A stretch of DNA of 39,994 bases from NCBI GenBank assembly GCA_013816615.1, contig JACDED010000007.1:25661-65654 (forward strand), given 5' to 3'. Positions 25,990 to 34,226 of the stretch are shown here, piece by piece (the stretch's first letter is position 1; each line of letters opens with the position of its first letter). Below the pieces are notes generated by a model, which searched no databases, was not told where the DNA came from, and saw only the letters and a program-made list of their open reading frames with translations. This stretch comes from Bacteroidota bacterium. GTDB lineage: Bacteria > Bacteroidota > Bacteroidia > B-17B0 > Aurantibacillaceae. The translations under genes and the position numbers were made by a program.

Positions 25990-27156
25990 ATGAAAACAAA
26001 ATTATTTACACTCATTTTTTTACTTTCAGTAACATTAATGAAAGCTCAAAATTGGATCTCTTATAACGAATCAAACGGTCTGGCCAATAATAATGTACAG
26101 TCAATTGCCATTGATGCGTCAGGAAATAAATGGTTTGGAACTTATGGTGGCGGTATTTCTAAATTTGATGGTACTAACTGGACAACCTACACAGTTAATG
26201 ATGGTTTGATCTGTGACTTTGTACGCGCAGTTAAAATAGACGTACATGGAAATATCTGGGTTGGGACTGATGGTGGCGTATCTAAATTTAATGGCAGTAG
26301 TTGGATAAATTATACAACCTTTGAAGGTTTATCAAATAATCTTGTGTATGCAATAGAGATCGATGCAGATGGCAATAAATGGTTTGCAACTAATATGGGT
26401 GTTTCAAAATTTGACGGAACAAACTGGAACGTTTACACAAATGCAAATGGTCTTGCAAATAATATTGTAACATCAACAACGATCGATAATAACAATACGC
26501 TTTGGTTTGGAACCTGGGGTGGTGGTGTTTCTGAATTTAATGGCACTACATGGACAACCCATTCTGAGGCAAATTATGTTCATGCAATAAAATCTGATAT
26601 TGATGGAAATATTTGGTTTGGTACGGCAATAGGATTAAAAAAGTTTGATGGTATTAGCTGGAACAATTATAGTACAACAAATGGATTGTCTGCAAATAAT
26701 GTGTATGCTATAGCAATTGACGGATCAAATAACAAATGGTTTGGAAACTCAGCAGGTGTTTCAAAATATAATGGTAATTGCTTTACTACTTATAATACTA
26801 ACAATGGCTTAATTGGCGACGTTGTAAATACATCTGTTACAGATAATAATGGTAATGTATGGATCGGCACAATGGACGGCATTTCACTTTATGTGAATAC
26901 ACCAAATGGAATAAAAGAAAATAAGGGTGACGATCTGTTTACGGTATTCCCAAATCCTACACAAGAACTAATTAAAATTAATTCGCTCAAAGATATTTCA
27001 GGAACAGAATTTACAATTACCAATGAAAGCGGAAAAGTAGTATTAAGCGGAGTTCTGAATTCAAATGAAATAAGTATTAAAGAACTGAATGCAGGAATTT
27101 ATGTATTAAATCTTGAAGGAATAAATGCTTATAAAAAGATCATTAAAATTAATTAA
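25990..27156 (+). CDS. Secreted beta-propeller (two-component regulator propeller repeats) with T9SS type A domain
   Basis: The 388-residue protein has a signal peptide (MKTKLFTLIFLLSVTLMKAQ). About seven tandem repeats of ~42 residues (about residues 21-315) follow the pattern G-L-NN-V-(Y/S)-I-x-ID-x-G-N-WFGT-GGG-(I/V)-S-F-(D/N)-G-W-Y-T, that is Reg_prop repeats forming a propeller blade set. The C-terminal ~70 residues are a type A sorting domain (FTVFPNPTQELIKINS, ITNESGKVVLSG, LNAGIYVLNLEG, KKIIKIN). In regulators these propellers sense ligands; here there is no kinase, so the protein is an extracellular propeller, probably a binding protein. Confidence 0.9.
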   Translation: MKTKLFTLIFLLSVTLMKAQNWISYNESNGLANNNVQSIAIDASGNKWFGTYGGGISKFDGTNWTTYTVNDGLICDFVRAVKIDVHGNIWVGTDGGVSKFNGSSWINYTTFEGLSNNLVYAIEIDADGNKWFATNMGVSKFDGTNWNVYTNANGLANNIVTSTTIDNNNTLWFGTWGGGVSEFNGTTWTTHSEANYVHAIKSDIDGNIWFGTAIGLKKFDGISWNNYSTTNGLSANNVYAIAIDGSNNKWFGNSAGVSKYNGNCFTTYNTNNGLIGDVVNTSVTDNNGNVWIGTMDGISLYVNTPNGIKENKGDDLFTVFPNPTQELIKINSLKDISGTEFTITNESGKVVLSGVLNSNEISIKELNAGIYVLNLEGINAYKKIIKIN

Positions 27157-27192
27157 TCTTCCTCAGTCGCTTCGTGCCACTCCAGATAAAGC

Positions 27193-27217
27193 TCCGTAGG
27201 ATTTGCAATCCTGCGGA
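27193..27217 (+). repeat. REP palindrome 1 (left of transposase)
   Basis: TCCGTAGGATT pairs with AATCCTGCGGA (one G-U wobble) around the loop TGC. Same family as 27862-27886 and 27927-27951. Confidence 0.75.
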
Positions 27218-27261
27218 ATAAAAACAAAACAAATAAATTTGCAATTCATAAAATTAAAATT

Positions 27262-27830
27262 GTGAGATCTTCAGTAAAACAAACTATAAAAACAGATAAA
27301 GCTTATTTTATGACATCAACAGTTGTTGGATGGATTGATGTATTTACCCGAAAAGAGTATAGAGACATCTTAATAAAATCTTTAGAATATTGTAAACGTA
27401 AAAAAGGTTTAGTTGTGTTGCTTATGTTATTATGAGTAATCATATACATCTTATTGCAAATACCGAAGAGCCTTTTTTGCTAAAAGATGTTATGCGTGAT
27501 TTCAAAAAATTTACATCCAAAGAAATTATTTCACTGATTGAAAATGATTCTGAAAGCAGGCGAGAATGGATGTTATCCATATTTGCAAACGGAGCTGCAA
27601 ATAGCAGTAAACATAAAAACTATAAATTTTGGCAGGAAGGTAATCACGCAATTGAATTGTATAGTGAGAAATTTGTTTGGGATAAAATAAATTATATTCA
27701 TGAAAACCCTGTTAATTCAGGTTATGTAAAAAAGGCTGAGGATTGGTTATATTCTTCGGCAAGAAATTATTATGGATTGGATACTATTTTTGAAGTAGAG
27801 TGTATTCAGCAAAAATTAATTACATATTAA
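27262..27830 (+). pseudogene. REP-associated tyrosine transposase (RAYT, IS200-like), frameshifted
   Basis: From GTG at 27262 (or ATG at 27310) the frame reads TDKAYFMTSTVVGWIDVFTRKEY and then KKGLVV. It shifts at about 27417-27421, so the stop TGA is reached at 27433. The +1 frame continues MSNHIHLIANTEE to YIHENPVNSGYVKKAEDWLYSSARNYYG and ends at 27830. A one-base loss in a ...VVYAYVIMSNHIH-type stretch would explain it. The HxH metal pair (HIH) and the C-terminal ENPV/SSARNYY motif are those of Y1 HUH transposases that mobilise REP sequences. Flanking REP palindromes lie 45 bp to the left and 32 bp to the right. As it stands the intact reading frame is lost. Confidence 0.85.
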
Positions 27831-27861
27831 TGGATTGCAAATCCATGTGTATTCAGTCTTT

Positions 27862-27886
27862 TCCGCAGGATTACAAATCCTGCGGA
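27862..27886 (-). repeat. REP palindrome 2
   Basis: Perfect 11-bp stem TCCGCAGGATT / AATCCTGCGGA around the loop ACA, followed by GCG. The loop is the complement of the TGT loop of palindrome 3, so the two are in inverted orientation. Confidence 0.8.
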
Positions 27887-27926
27887 GCGCAGCATTGAAA
27901 ACAATCCCATAAAAAGCAAATATAGC

Positions 27927-27951
27927 TCCGCAGGATTTGTAATCCTACGGA
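27927..27951 (+). repeat. REP palindrome 3
   Basis: TCCGCAGGATT with AATCCTACGGA around the loop TGT, one C-A mismatch at the fifth pair. Together with palindrome 2 it forms a pair 40 bp apart in opposite orientation (BIME-like). Confidence 0.75.
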
Positions 27952-28100
27952 ATGCATTCGCAAGTTATAATCGGGTGGGACTTGCCCAATTTTAGGCCAG
28001 GAAAGTCTGGTGTAAAATAATTCTATGCAGCTTTGTAGTAGATCAAGGGCGTTTAGCGTTTTTTTTTATTTGGATCACGTAATTCTAAATAAGAGATCAA

Positions 28101-28577
28101 TTAATTTTTCGCTGCTGTTTTCTGAATAAACTCATAAATAAAAAGGTTGGCTTTTTCTCTTATTTCAAGAGGGGTTCCGCGAAATAACTTCCTTTCTTTA
28201 AATAATTTGTTCTTATACTTTATGCAAAAAAATATGGTGCCAACGGGTTTGTCTTTTGTTTCTGTCCCCCCGGCAGATGCAAGCCCGGTAATAGCAACAT
28301 GAATATCGGCTTTAATAAGTTTTGGAAGATTTTTTGCAAGCGCCGTTGTTACCTGCATGGATTCGCAGGTGTATTTATTTATTAATGTTTTACTCCCGTT
28401 TAAAAGATCGCACTTTACTTCTGGTGTATAACAAACAATACCACCTGCCAATACTTCTGAAAGGCCAATGCAGGTTGATAATTTTTCTACTGCCATGCCA
28501 CAGGTCACGCTTTCTGCAAAAGCAACGGTTAAACCTACTTTTTTCAATGATTTTATAAGTAAATTAGCTTTGGTCAT
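28101..28577 (-). CDS. CinA C-terminal domain protein / PncC-like nicotinamide-nucleotide amidase
   Basis: The 158-residue protein consists only of the CinA C-terminal domain, which in PncC converts nicotinamide mononucleotide to nicotinate mononucleotide (NAD salvage). The family residues are seen in degenerate form: VAFAESVTCGMAVEKLS where most members have AESCTGG, and ITGLASAGGTETKDKPVGT where most have TGIAGPGGGTEEKPVGT. The serine of AES is kept. The two changed glycine motifs may alter activity; similar variants may exist in Bacteroidota. It is divergent from the exported protein at 28653, with an imperfect ATGCC..GGCAT inverted repeat in between (28575-28630). Confidence 0.8.
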   Translation of the reverse strand: MTKANLLIKSLKKVGLTVAFAESVTCGMAVEKLSTCIGLSEVLAGGIVCYTPEVKCDLLNGSKTLINKYTCESMQVTTALAKNLPKLIKADIHVAITGLASAGGTETKDKPVGTIFFCIKYKNKLFKERKLFRGTPLEIREKANLFIYEFIQKTAAKN

Positions 28578-28652
28578 GAAAAATGCCTTTCAAACCATAT
28601 ACCAAAAGACAATGGCATGATTTTCTCATGATTTAAGTAAAAACTAATACCT

Positions 28653-29147
28653 ATGAAAAAGATATTTTTATTATTGGCGATCGTATTTTCTATTACTGCT
28701 TTAAACGCTCAAACCAATACCCCTGTGGGTATGCAAACCACACCAGCCGGTGTTGATGTACCGTCGATAGTGGTAAATAATTTTACACTAAATGAACCAA
28801 ATACTACAGCCGTTTGGCGAATGGATGAGGAGAATTATGCCGCTGATTACAAAGATAAGATCACTGGCCAGGGAAGAACAGTTGTTTATGACAGGGATGG
28901 AAATTTAATGAGACGTGATTACGAAGTGGAATACACGGTTTTCCCTGCCTCTGTTGGGCAATATTACTCAGAAAATTTTCCTAAAGAAAAATATATAGTG
29001 TGGTCTAGCGAAGATTCGGGAGGTAATTTGTTATATTATTATTCTTATCACGATTATGGAAAAATGGTTTGGTTTGATAAGGACGGAAAATACAGCCCTA
29101 ATAAGCCTATCAAGGGCGTTCCTGTTAAAAATAAAACCACTAAATAA
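28653..29147 (+). CDS. Exported protein of unknown function (possibly PepSY/BLIP-like)
   Basis: This 164-residue protein has a signal peptide (MKKIFLLLAIVFSITALNAQ). The mature part has the order: a bounded N-terminal linker, then WRMDEENYAADYKD, TVVYDRDGNLMRRDYE and VGQYYSENFPKEKYIVWSSEDSGG. That alternation resembles the periplasmic PepSY-like/BLIP fold found across Bacteroidota (input residues, DRDGN turn, helix, strand). No assignment beyond this is safe. It is divergent from the PncC-like gene. Confidence 0.7.
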   Translation: MKKIFLLLAIVFSITALNAQTNTPVGMQTTPAGVDVPSIVVNNFTLNEPNTTAVWRMDEENYAADYKDKITGQGRTVVYDRDGNLMRRDYEVEYTVFPASVGQYYSENFPKEKYIVWSSEDSGGNLLYYYSYHDYGKMVWFDKDGKYSPNKPIKGVPVKNKTTK

Positions 29148-29259
29148 CTTTTTTCTGATTGGCTTTTAGAGCTTAATGCAAAGCCTATAAAATTAATAGG
29201 TGTTTATTATAGCTTTAGCGAAATTTTTGTAGAATAGCTTTAAATAAGTGTAGAAAATA

Positions 29260-29574
29260 TTGACTTCGCCTTTGTATTGTATTAATTTTATAATGCAATT
29301 CGAAGTAATGGAAACTACTACAAAAAAAATAGTTATTTCAAAAGTAAACGAGATCAAACATATTGATTCGTTATCGGGTTTGCAAAAAGAACTAAAACCT
29401 TTATTGGATACTATTTCAAGAACCGAATGTGCAGAGGAGCATAAACAGCTTCAGTCGATCGTTAACGAGATAGAAACCATTTTAAACAACACTACGAAGG
29501 CCGATCCTGATAAAGTACTTCACAAGACCAAAAAGGAGATCTCAGATGTGTTATGCGATCTCTTATGTTTTTAA
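29260..29574 (+). CDS. Small helical protein, unknown
   Basis: The frame from 29260 gives 104 residues; the ATG at 29308 (residue 17, METTTKKIVISK) is a better start because the first 16 residues (MTSPLYCINFIMQFEV) do not look like the rest. The rest is helical and charged (NEIKHIDSLSGLQKELKPLLD, NEIETILNNTTKADPDKVLHKTKKEI) with a CDLLCF end. I do not recognise the family. It has no signal peptide and stands alone before the VOC gene (109 bp). Confidence 0.6.
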   Translation: MTSPLYCINFIMQFEVMETTTKKIVISKVNEIKHIDSLSGLQKELKPLLDTISRTECAEEHKQLQSIVNEIETILNNTTKADPDKVLHKTKKEISDVLCDLLCF

Positions 29575-29683
29575 TACCCCATTCTATTTCCTTTTTTGCA
29601 ATATTTACGGGGTTTAGCATTGCAAACTTGTACTTGCATGCTCTGCAAAAAAACATAACTTAGTACTTCAAAAATCATTTATT

Positions 29684-30247
29684 ATGGCAAAGAAAAAAGC
29701 AAAAAAAATTATAAAAAAAGCAGTTAAGAAAACAGTAAAAAAAGCTGCAAAAAAAACGGCACCGCGTAAAGCTGCTAAAAAAGCACCGGCAAAAAAGGCA
29801 TCGGTTAAAGCCGAACCAAAAGTGAATACAATTTGTCCGTACTTAACGTTTAAAGACAATTGCGAAGAAGCATTTAATTTTTACAGATCAGTATTTGGCG
29901 GCAAGTTCGATTATGTAGGAAGGTTTAGCGAGATGCCACCGGCAGATGGACAAACTGTTCCGGCTGAAGAGGGCAATAAGATCATGCACATTTCTTTACC
30001 AATTAGTAAGGAAACTACTTTAATGGGCAGCGATAGTTCTGAAGCATTTGGACACGCATCTATAATTGGAAATAATTTTTCTATATCTATTAGTGCTAAA
30101 AGTGAGAAGGAAGCAAACAGGCTATACAGTGGTCTTGCAGCGGGTGGTAAAAGTACTATGCCTATGCAAAAAACATTTTGGGGCTCGTATTACGGCATGC
30201 TTACAGATAAGTATGGCGTACAGTGGATGGTAAGCGCCGGACAATAA
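29684..30247 (+). CDS. VOC/PhnB-type protein with histone-like N-terminal extension
   Basis: Residues 1-47 are almost only Lys and Ala (MAKKKAKKIIKKAVKKTV, then KAAKKAPAKKA), as in histone H1-like tails. Residues ~48-187 form a glyoxalase/bleomycin-resistance-fold (VOC) domain of the PhnB/DUF1338-like kind: CPYLTFKDNCEEAFNFYRSVFGGKF, SEMPPADG, IMHISLPISKETTLMGSD and WGSYYGMLTDKYGVQWMV. The fold usually carries a metal site, but without a structure I cannot say which residues bind. The tail is very basic and likely binds nucleic acid or is a solubility device. It resembles the tail of L21 in this window. A terminator follows. It is an unusual fusion. Confidence 0.85.
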   Translation: MAKKKAKKIIKKAVKKTVKKAAKKTAPRKAAKKAPAKKASVKAEPKVNTICPYLTFKDNCEEAFNFYRSVFGGKFDYVGRFSEMPPADGQTVPAEEGNKIMHISLPISKETTLMGSDSSEAFGHASIIGNNFSISISAKSEKEANRLYSGLAAGGKSTMPMQKTFWGSYYGMLTDKYGVQWMVSAGQ

Positions 30248-30260
30248 TTCTTTAAAAATT

Positions 30261-30292
30261 AAAGCCTCTTGGAAATTTCCAAGAGCTTTTTA
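30261..30292 (+). terminator. Intrinsic terminator after the VOC gene
   Basis: The perfect 20-nt palindrome CTCTTGGAAATTTCCAAGAG (30266-30285), extended by AAAG/CTTT with one bulge, is followed by a U-run. Confidence 0.85.
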
Positions 30293-30421
30293 TTAATGTT
30301 ATCTGTGATCTCTTATGAAATAAGTTTCTAAAACTTTATTCCTATCAAACACCATTCCTTTGACGGGGTTTACATTGAGCGAGGTTGAAATACTCAGGAT
30401 AAAACTGACTCGTTTGCGTTT

Positions 30422-32509
30422 TTACATTTTTATTCCAATTATGCAAACATCATCAACTTGTTCTAATTCGCCTCTCCAGTTTTTAAAAGTAGAATTTAAA
30501 ATAGTGTGTTGTTCTTTTAAAGAAGTATTCACATTTGCTAAAAGCAAATCATTAAGCTGTTTGTATTTGAATTTTTTTCCTTTTGGTCCGCCAAACTGAT
30601 CTGCATATCCGTCAGTATACAAATACAGTGTATCGCCGGCTTTAATGTCAATGTTATATAATTTAAACTCTTCTTGTCTTTCGCCAACACCCACAGGCAT
30701 ACGATCAGATTCCAATTCGCTAATAGTATTATTAGCAAAAACAACGGGTGAGTTATTTGCGGCGCTATAACTCAAAGTTTTTGCTTTTTGATCGTAACAA
30801 ATAAGTATGCCGTCAAAACCATCGCGTTGCCCGTCTTTACTTATTGTGCTTATTAATCGTTTACGTACAAAATTAAAGATCTCGTTAGGTTTTTCAAGCC
30901 CTTTTTCATTAACCGCTTCAGCAAGAAAACCTATATTAAGCAAACTCATAAATGCTCCCGGAACACCGTGACCCGTACTATCGCAAACAGCCAGGTAAAA
31001 TTTATCTGTTTTTTTTGCGGCCCAGTAAAAATCACCGCTAACAATATCTTTGGGCTGAAACAATACAAAATTCTGCGGTAAATTCTCATCAATAAAATTG
31101 TGATTGGCTAATAACGTATTTTGAATACGTTTGGCGTAATGAATGCTGTCTAATATTTCTTTACGGTGTTCTTCAACCAACTCTTTTTGAGTTTCAATGA
31201 TCGACTTTTGTTTTTCAACTTCTGTTTTTTGTTTGGTAATTATTTCGTTGGCCTTTTGTTTTTGTTTAAATGCCCTGAAAATAAAAATAGCAACAGAAAG
31301 TACGAACAAGCCTAAAAAACCGAGTATAAAAATATACTTACGTTTCTTTTCTGCTTCCAGGTTTTGTTTTTGTATCAGTATCTCATTCTTATTTAATTTT
31401 TCATCGCGTTTTAAAAGCTCAAGATCTTTAAAATTACTTTCATACTTTGCATTTAATTCGTTTACCTGATGTAATATTTTTTCTGAAACAATAGAGTCTT
31501 TTATATTGTGATAAATATTGTTGTATTTTAAAGCGTTTTTATAATCGCCGGTTTGCTTATAAATGCGGCTAAGCATATGCGAAGTTTTTTCAATATTCTC
31601 TAAAAAGCCAAGCTTTGTGCTTAATTCATATCCTTCTGAAGCATACTTAAGTGCCTCATAATCTTTGCCCATGCGACTATAAGTTGTGCCCAAATTAGCA
31701 AGTGTATAAGCAAGGCCACTTAAATTATTTTCTTTTCTAAGCAAGGCAACTGCTTTTTGAAGATAGAGCTTTCCTTTTTCTGTTTCGCCTTTTAAAGTAT
31801 AATTAAGTCCAAGATTACTTATGGTTTGCGAATAAGCCATATGACCTGGAGTAATGCCTTTTAAAGCTTTTAGCAGATACTCTTCGGCCATATCGTATTC
31901 GTTAGCCTCAACATACATCATCCCAATGTTTTGATAGGATGCTGCTGCCATTGCTGAATCTTTGGTTGACATAAAATAATCTATTGCCTCCAGGTAAGAG
32001 TTTAATGCTTTATCTTTTAGCCCAAGCTTAGTGTAGATCTGTCCAACATTATTTAAAACAAACCCTTTGCCCTCCGGTTTATAATCAAGACATTTTAAGT
32101 AATGATAGAGAGCATCATTCAATGAGCCTTTAACATAATAACACACACCTAACTGATTATGAAAAACGGAGATGCGAAACAGATTTTTTTCTTTTTCGTA
32201 ATAGGATAGCGCCTGCTTGTAAAAATAAATAGCTGAATCAGGATTGTTTTGCTGATAATAATATCCCAGGTTATCGCAGGCAAGTGCAATGCCTTTTTTA
32301 TTGTTGTTTAATTTGCTGAAATTGTAAAATTCGCTGGCAATGCTTAAGAGTGTTTTACCTTCGCTGTTTTCGCATACCTGGTAATACAGATCTACTTTTT
32401 TATTAAGATCGTTTTCTTTTGAAAGGACTTTTTTTAATGAATCAACATTCACCGCAGGTAAATAAAAAGACATCAGTAGAACTGAAATATAAAACAAAAG
32501 CGAACGCAT
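30422..32509 (-). CDS. TPR-SpoIIE (PP2C-type) serine phosphatase
   Basis: The 695-residue protein has a signal-like hydrophobic N-terminus and TPR repeats over roughly residues 45-340 (for example NLGYYYQQNNPDSAIYFYKQAL, NVGQIYTKLGLKDKALNSYLEAI). A transmembrane helix (about residues 392-412, YIFILGFLGLFVLSVAIFIF) is followed by a coiled coil (415-450) and a SpoIIE-like PP2C phosphatase domain (about residues 460-695). The metal-binding motifs are present: DIVSGDFYW (489-497), VCDSTGHGVPGAFMS (508-522), DTLYLYTDGYADQ, and VDDVCIIGIK at the end. The sensor TPRs are periplasmic and the phosphatase cytosolic. Such proteins probably set the phosphorylation of an anti-sigma or STAS partner, but no partner is nearby. 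The start ATG at 32509 fits the signal. Confidence 0.9.
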   Translation of the reverse strand: MRSLLFYISVLLMSFYLPAVNVDSLKKVLSKENDLNKKVDLYYQVCENSEGKTLLSIASEFYNFSKLNNNKKGIALACDNLGYYYQQNNPDSAIYFYKQALSYYEKEKNLFRISVFHNQLGVCYYVKGSLNDALYHYLKCLDYKPEGKGFVLNNVGQIYTKLGLKDKALNSYLEAIDYFMSTKDSAMAAASYQNIGMMYVEANEYDMAEEYLLKALKGITPGHMAYSQTISNLGLNYTLKGETEKGKLYLQKAVALLRKENNLSGLAYTLANLGTTYSRMGKDYEALKYASEGYELSTKLGFLENIEKTSHMLSRIYKQTGDYKNALKYNNIYHNIKDSIVSEKILHQVNELNAKYESNFKDLELLKRDEKLNKNEILIQKQNLEAEKKRKYIFILGFLGLFVLSVAIFIFRAFKQKQKANEIITKQKTEVEKQKSIIETQKELVEEHRKEILDSIHYAKRIQNTLLANHNFIDENLPQNFVLFQPKDIVSGDFYWAAKKTDKFYLAVCDSTGHGVPGAFMSLLNIGFLAEAVNEKGLEKPNEIFNFVRKRLISTISKDGQRDGFDGILICYDQKAKTLSYSAANNSPVVFANNTISELESDRMPVGVGERQEEFKLYNIDIKAGDTLYLYTDGYADQFGGPKGKKFKYKQLNDLLLANVNTSLKEQHTILNSTFKNWRGELEQVDDVCIIGIKM

Positions 32510-32589
32510 GAAATGTTTGATTTGTATAAATATACATGGAAATAGCTGAAATAAAAAGGCCTTTTTTATGAAATTATGCGGAAAGACAA

Positions 32590-33810
32590 CTAAAGACCTT
32601 TGATCTTATTTTGAATGGTTTTCTTGTCGGGTTGCGTCTTTGCAAGCTTTAGGGCCTGTAGAAAATTCTCTTTTGATTTTCCTATATTTATATCTTTGTA
32701 AAGTTCGCCAAGCAAAGTGTAGTAAAAATGATTGGTATCCAGATCCAATTTCTCAGCTTCAATAATTGCTTTTGCATTGCCGTAAATTTTCGAAAAAGCA
32801 TAAGTTCTGTTTAACGCAGCAATGGACGAGTATTCTAATTGCAATAAATGATCAAAAAGCTGTAAAATATTTTTCCATTTTTCTTTTGTATCTTCTTTTA
32901 TTGTATGCCAATAGGCAATGCCTGCTTCTAAATGATATTTTGAAAGCGTGTCTCCATGCGACGCTTTATGTATATAATAAGCACCTTTTGAAATAAGCTT
33001 CTGATCCCATAATGTTTCGTCCTGCGCGTGGTACAAAATTAATTCACCATTTTTATTTTTACGTGCCTCAAATCTTGACGATTGAAAACACATTAAAGCA
33101 TATAACGCGTTTGTTTGCGGTGTGTCTGTACTTTCGTTATCTAATAATAATTGCAGTAAGCGTAGGGCTTCCATACAAAGATCTTCGCGCAAAATAATAT
33201 TCTTGCTTTCGGAATAATACCCTTCATTAAAAAGTAAATACAAAGTTGTAAGTACGTTTTCCAGACGGTTTTGAATTTCTTTTTCTTCCGGAAATTTAAT
33301 TTTTACTTTTTCCGTTCTTAATTTTTCTTTTGCCCTTAGCAAACGTTTGTTTATGGTTTCTTTTTGCGATAACAAAGCACTTGCAATTTCATCAATACCA
33401 AAACCGCACAATACACGTAATGCCAAACTTATTTGCGACTCAGGCGAAAGGATAGGGTCACAAACCGCAAACAACATTTGTAGTTGACTATCACTTATGT
33501 TTTTTTCGGAAAGATCTATCTCCGGAACTTCAGAAGATGTTTGATCTATTTGAGGAGCGATCTTTTCTTTAAATAACCGTTCACGCTGAATATAATTTTT
33601 AGCTTTATTTTTGGCAACAAAATATAACCAGGCTTTGGGATTTTCAGGTAGGCCTTTATACGTCCATGTTTCAAAGGCGGATAAAAAAGTATCACTTACA
33701 ATATCTTCAGCAATTTCGATATGCTTAAAACCAAAATAATTGCAAAGTACAGCAATAATTTTACTGAACTCCATTCTGAATAAGTGTGGTATTAGTTCCC
33801 GTTGTTCCAT
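32590..33810 (-). CDS. ECF sigma factor, ECF42-like (DUF6596) with long C-terminal extension
   Basis: The 406-residue protein has sigma-70 region 2 (about residues 10-75: AEDIVSDTFLSAFETW, NPKAWLYFVAKNKAKNYIQRE), region 4 (about residues 110-160, LALRVLCGFGIDEIASALLSQKETINKRLLRAKEKLR), the DUF6596 domain (about residues 175-275, NEGYYSES, LCMEALRLLQLLL) and TPR-like helices to the C-terminus. This is the layout of ECF42 factors, which lack an anti-sigma gene and sit next to a YCII/DGPF-domain gene; that gene is directly upstream here. The 80-bp gap to the SpoIIE gene suggests a separate unit. The start ATG lies 4 bp from the U-tract of the upstream terminator. Confidence 0.92.
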   Translation of the reverse strand: MEQRELIPHLFRMEFSKIIAVLCNYFGFKHIEIAEDIVSDTFLSAFETWTYKGLPENPKAWLYFVAKNKAKNYIQRERLFKEKIAPQIDQTSSEVPEIDLSEKNISDSQLQMLFAVCDPILSPESQISLALRVLCGFGIDEIASALLSQKETINKRLLRAKEKLRTEKVKIKFPEEKEIQNRLENVLTTLYLLFNEGYYSESKNIILREDLCMEALRLLQLLLDNESTDTPQTNALYALMCFQSSRFEARKNKNGELILYHAQDETLWDQKLISKGAYYIHKASHGDTLSKYHLEAGIAYWHTIKEDTKEKWKNILQLFDHLLQLEYSSIAALNRTYAFSKIYGNAKAIIEAEKLDLDTNHFYYTLLGELYKDINIGKSKENFLQALKLAKTQPDKKTIQNKIKGL

Positions 33811-33814
33811 AATT

Positions 33815-33847
33815 AAAAAAGGTCCCTGTTAATTTACAGGAACCTTT
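33815..33847 (-). terminator. Terminator-like hairpin between the YciI and sigma genes
   Basis: AAAGGT-C-CCTGT (33818-33829) pairs with ACAGG-A-ACCTTT (33836-33847), one mismatch, loop TAATTT. On the minus strand the 3' side runs into six U (33820-33815), 4 bp before the sigma-factor ATG at 33810. Confidence 0.75.
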
Positions 33848-33853
33848 AAAAAA

Positions 33854-34207
33854 TCAATGTGTACCATCATTCTTAGCAACCTTACGAACTTCAATCGTAT
33901 TGCCTTCTCCCTGCAAAACGGGGCTTCCTTTCGCAAAGTCCGCAGCATCATCTATAGACCTGGCTTCGATAATAATTATACCGCCAAGGGTTTCTTTAAT
34001 GTCGCCAAAAGGGCCATTTGTTACTACTTTTTTTGAGCTCACCACTTTTGCATCTGTAAAAGGTAAACCAATGCCTTTTACAAATTTGTTTGGGGCTTTA
34101 ATACTGCCTATCCAATCCATGGTTTGTTTCATCCATTCCTGCATTTGCTCCGGTGAGGCCACCTTTGTGCCATCTTCGTGTCTCATAATTAATGCGAATT
34201 CATCCAT
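33854..34207 (-). CDS. YCII-related (DGPF-type) protein, partner of the ECF42 sigma factor
   Basis: The 117-residue protein is a dimeric ferredoxin-like YciI domain: FALIMRHEDGTKVASPEQMQEWMKQTMDWIGSI, GIGLPF, VTNGPFGDIKETLGGIIIIEARSIDDAADFAKGSPVLQGEGN. The TNGPFGD motif corresponds to the DGPF/DGPYA signature of the family. Genes of this type accompany ECF42 sigma factors. The sigma gene begins 44 bp downstream. The upstream region has an inverted repeat at 34227-34254. Confidence 0.92.
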   Translation of the reverse strand: MDEFALIMRHEDGTKVASPEQMQEWMKQTMDWIGSIKAPNKFVKGIGLPFTDAKVVSSKKVVTNGPFGDIKETLGGIIIIEARSIDDAADFAKGSPVLQGEGNTIEVRKVAKNDGTH

Positions 34208-34226
34208 TGTTTTATTTTTTAATTGT

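Noticed and set aside
27432-27830. The 132-codon frame starting MSNHIH as an independent gene
   Set aside because: It is the C-terminal two-thirds of the frameshifted RAYT; the matching N-terminal part lies directly upstream in another frame.
27960-28080. Possible small RNA (GGGTGGGACTTGCCC, CCAGGAAAGTCTGG, T-run)
   Set aside because: Short hairpin pieces and a T-run, but no recognisable RNA family or clear promoter.
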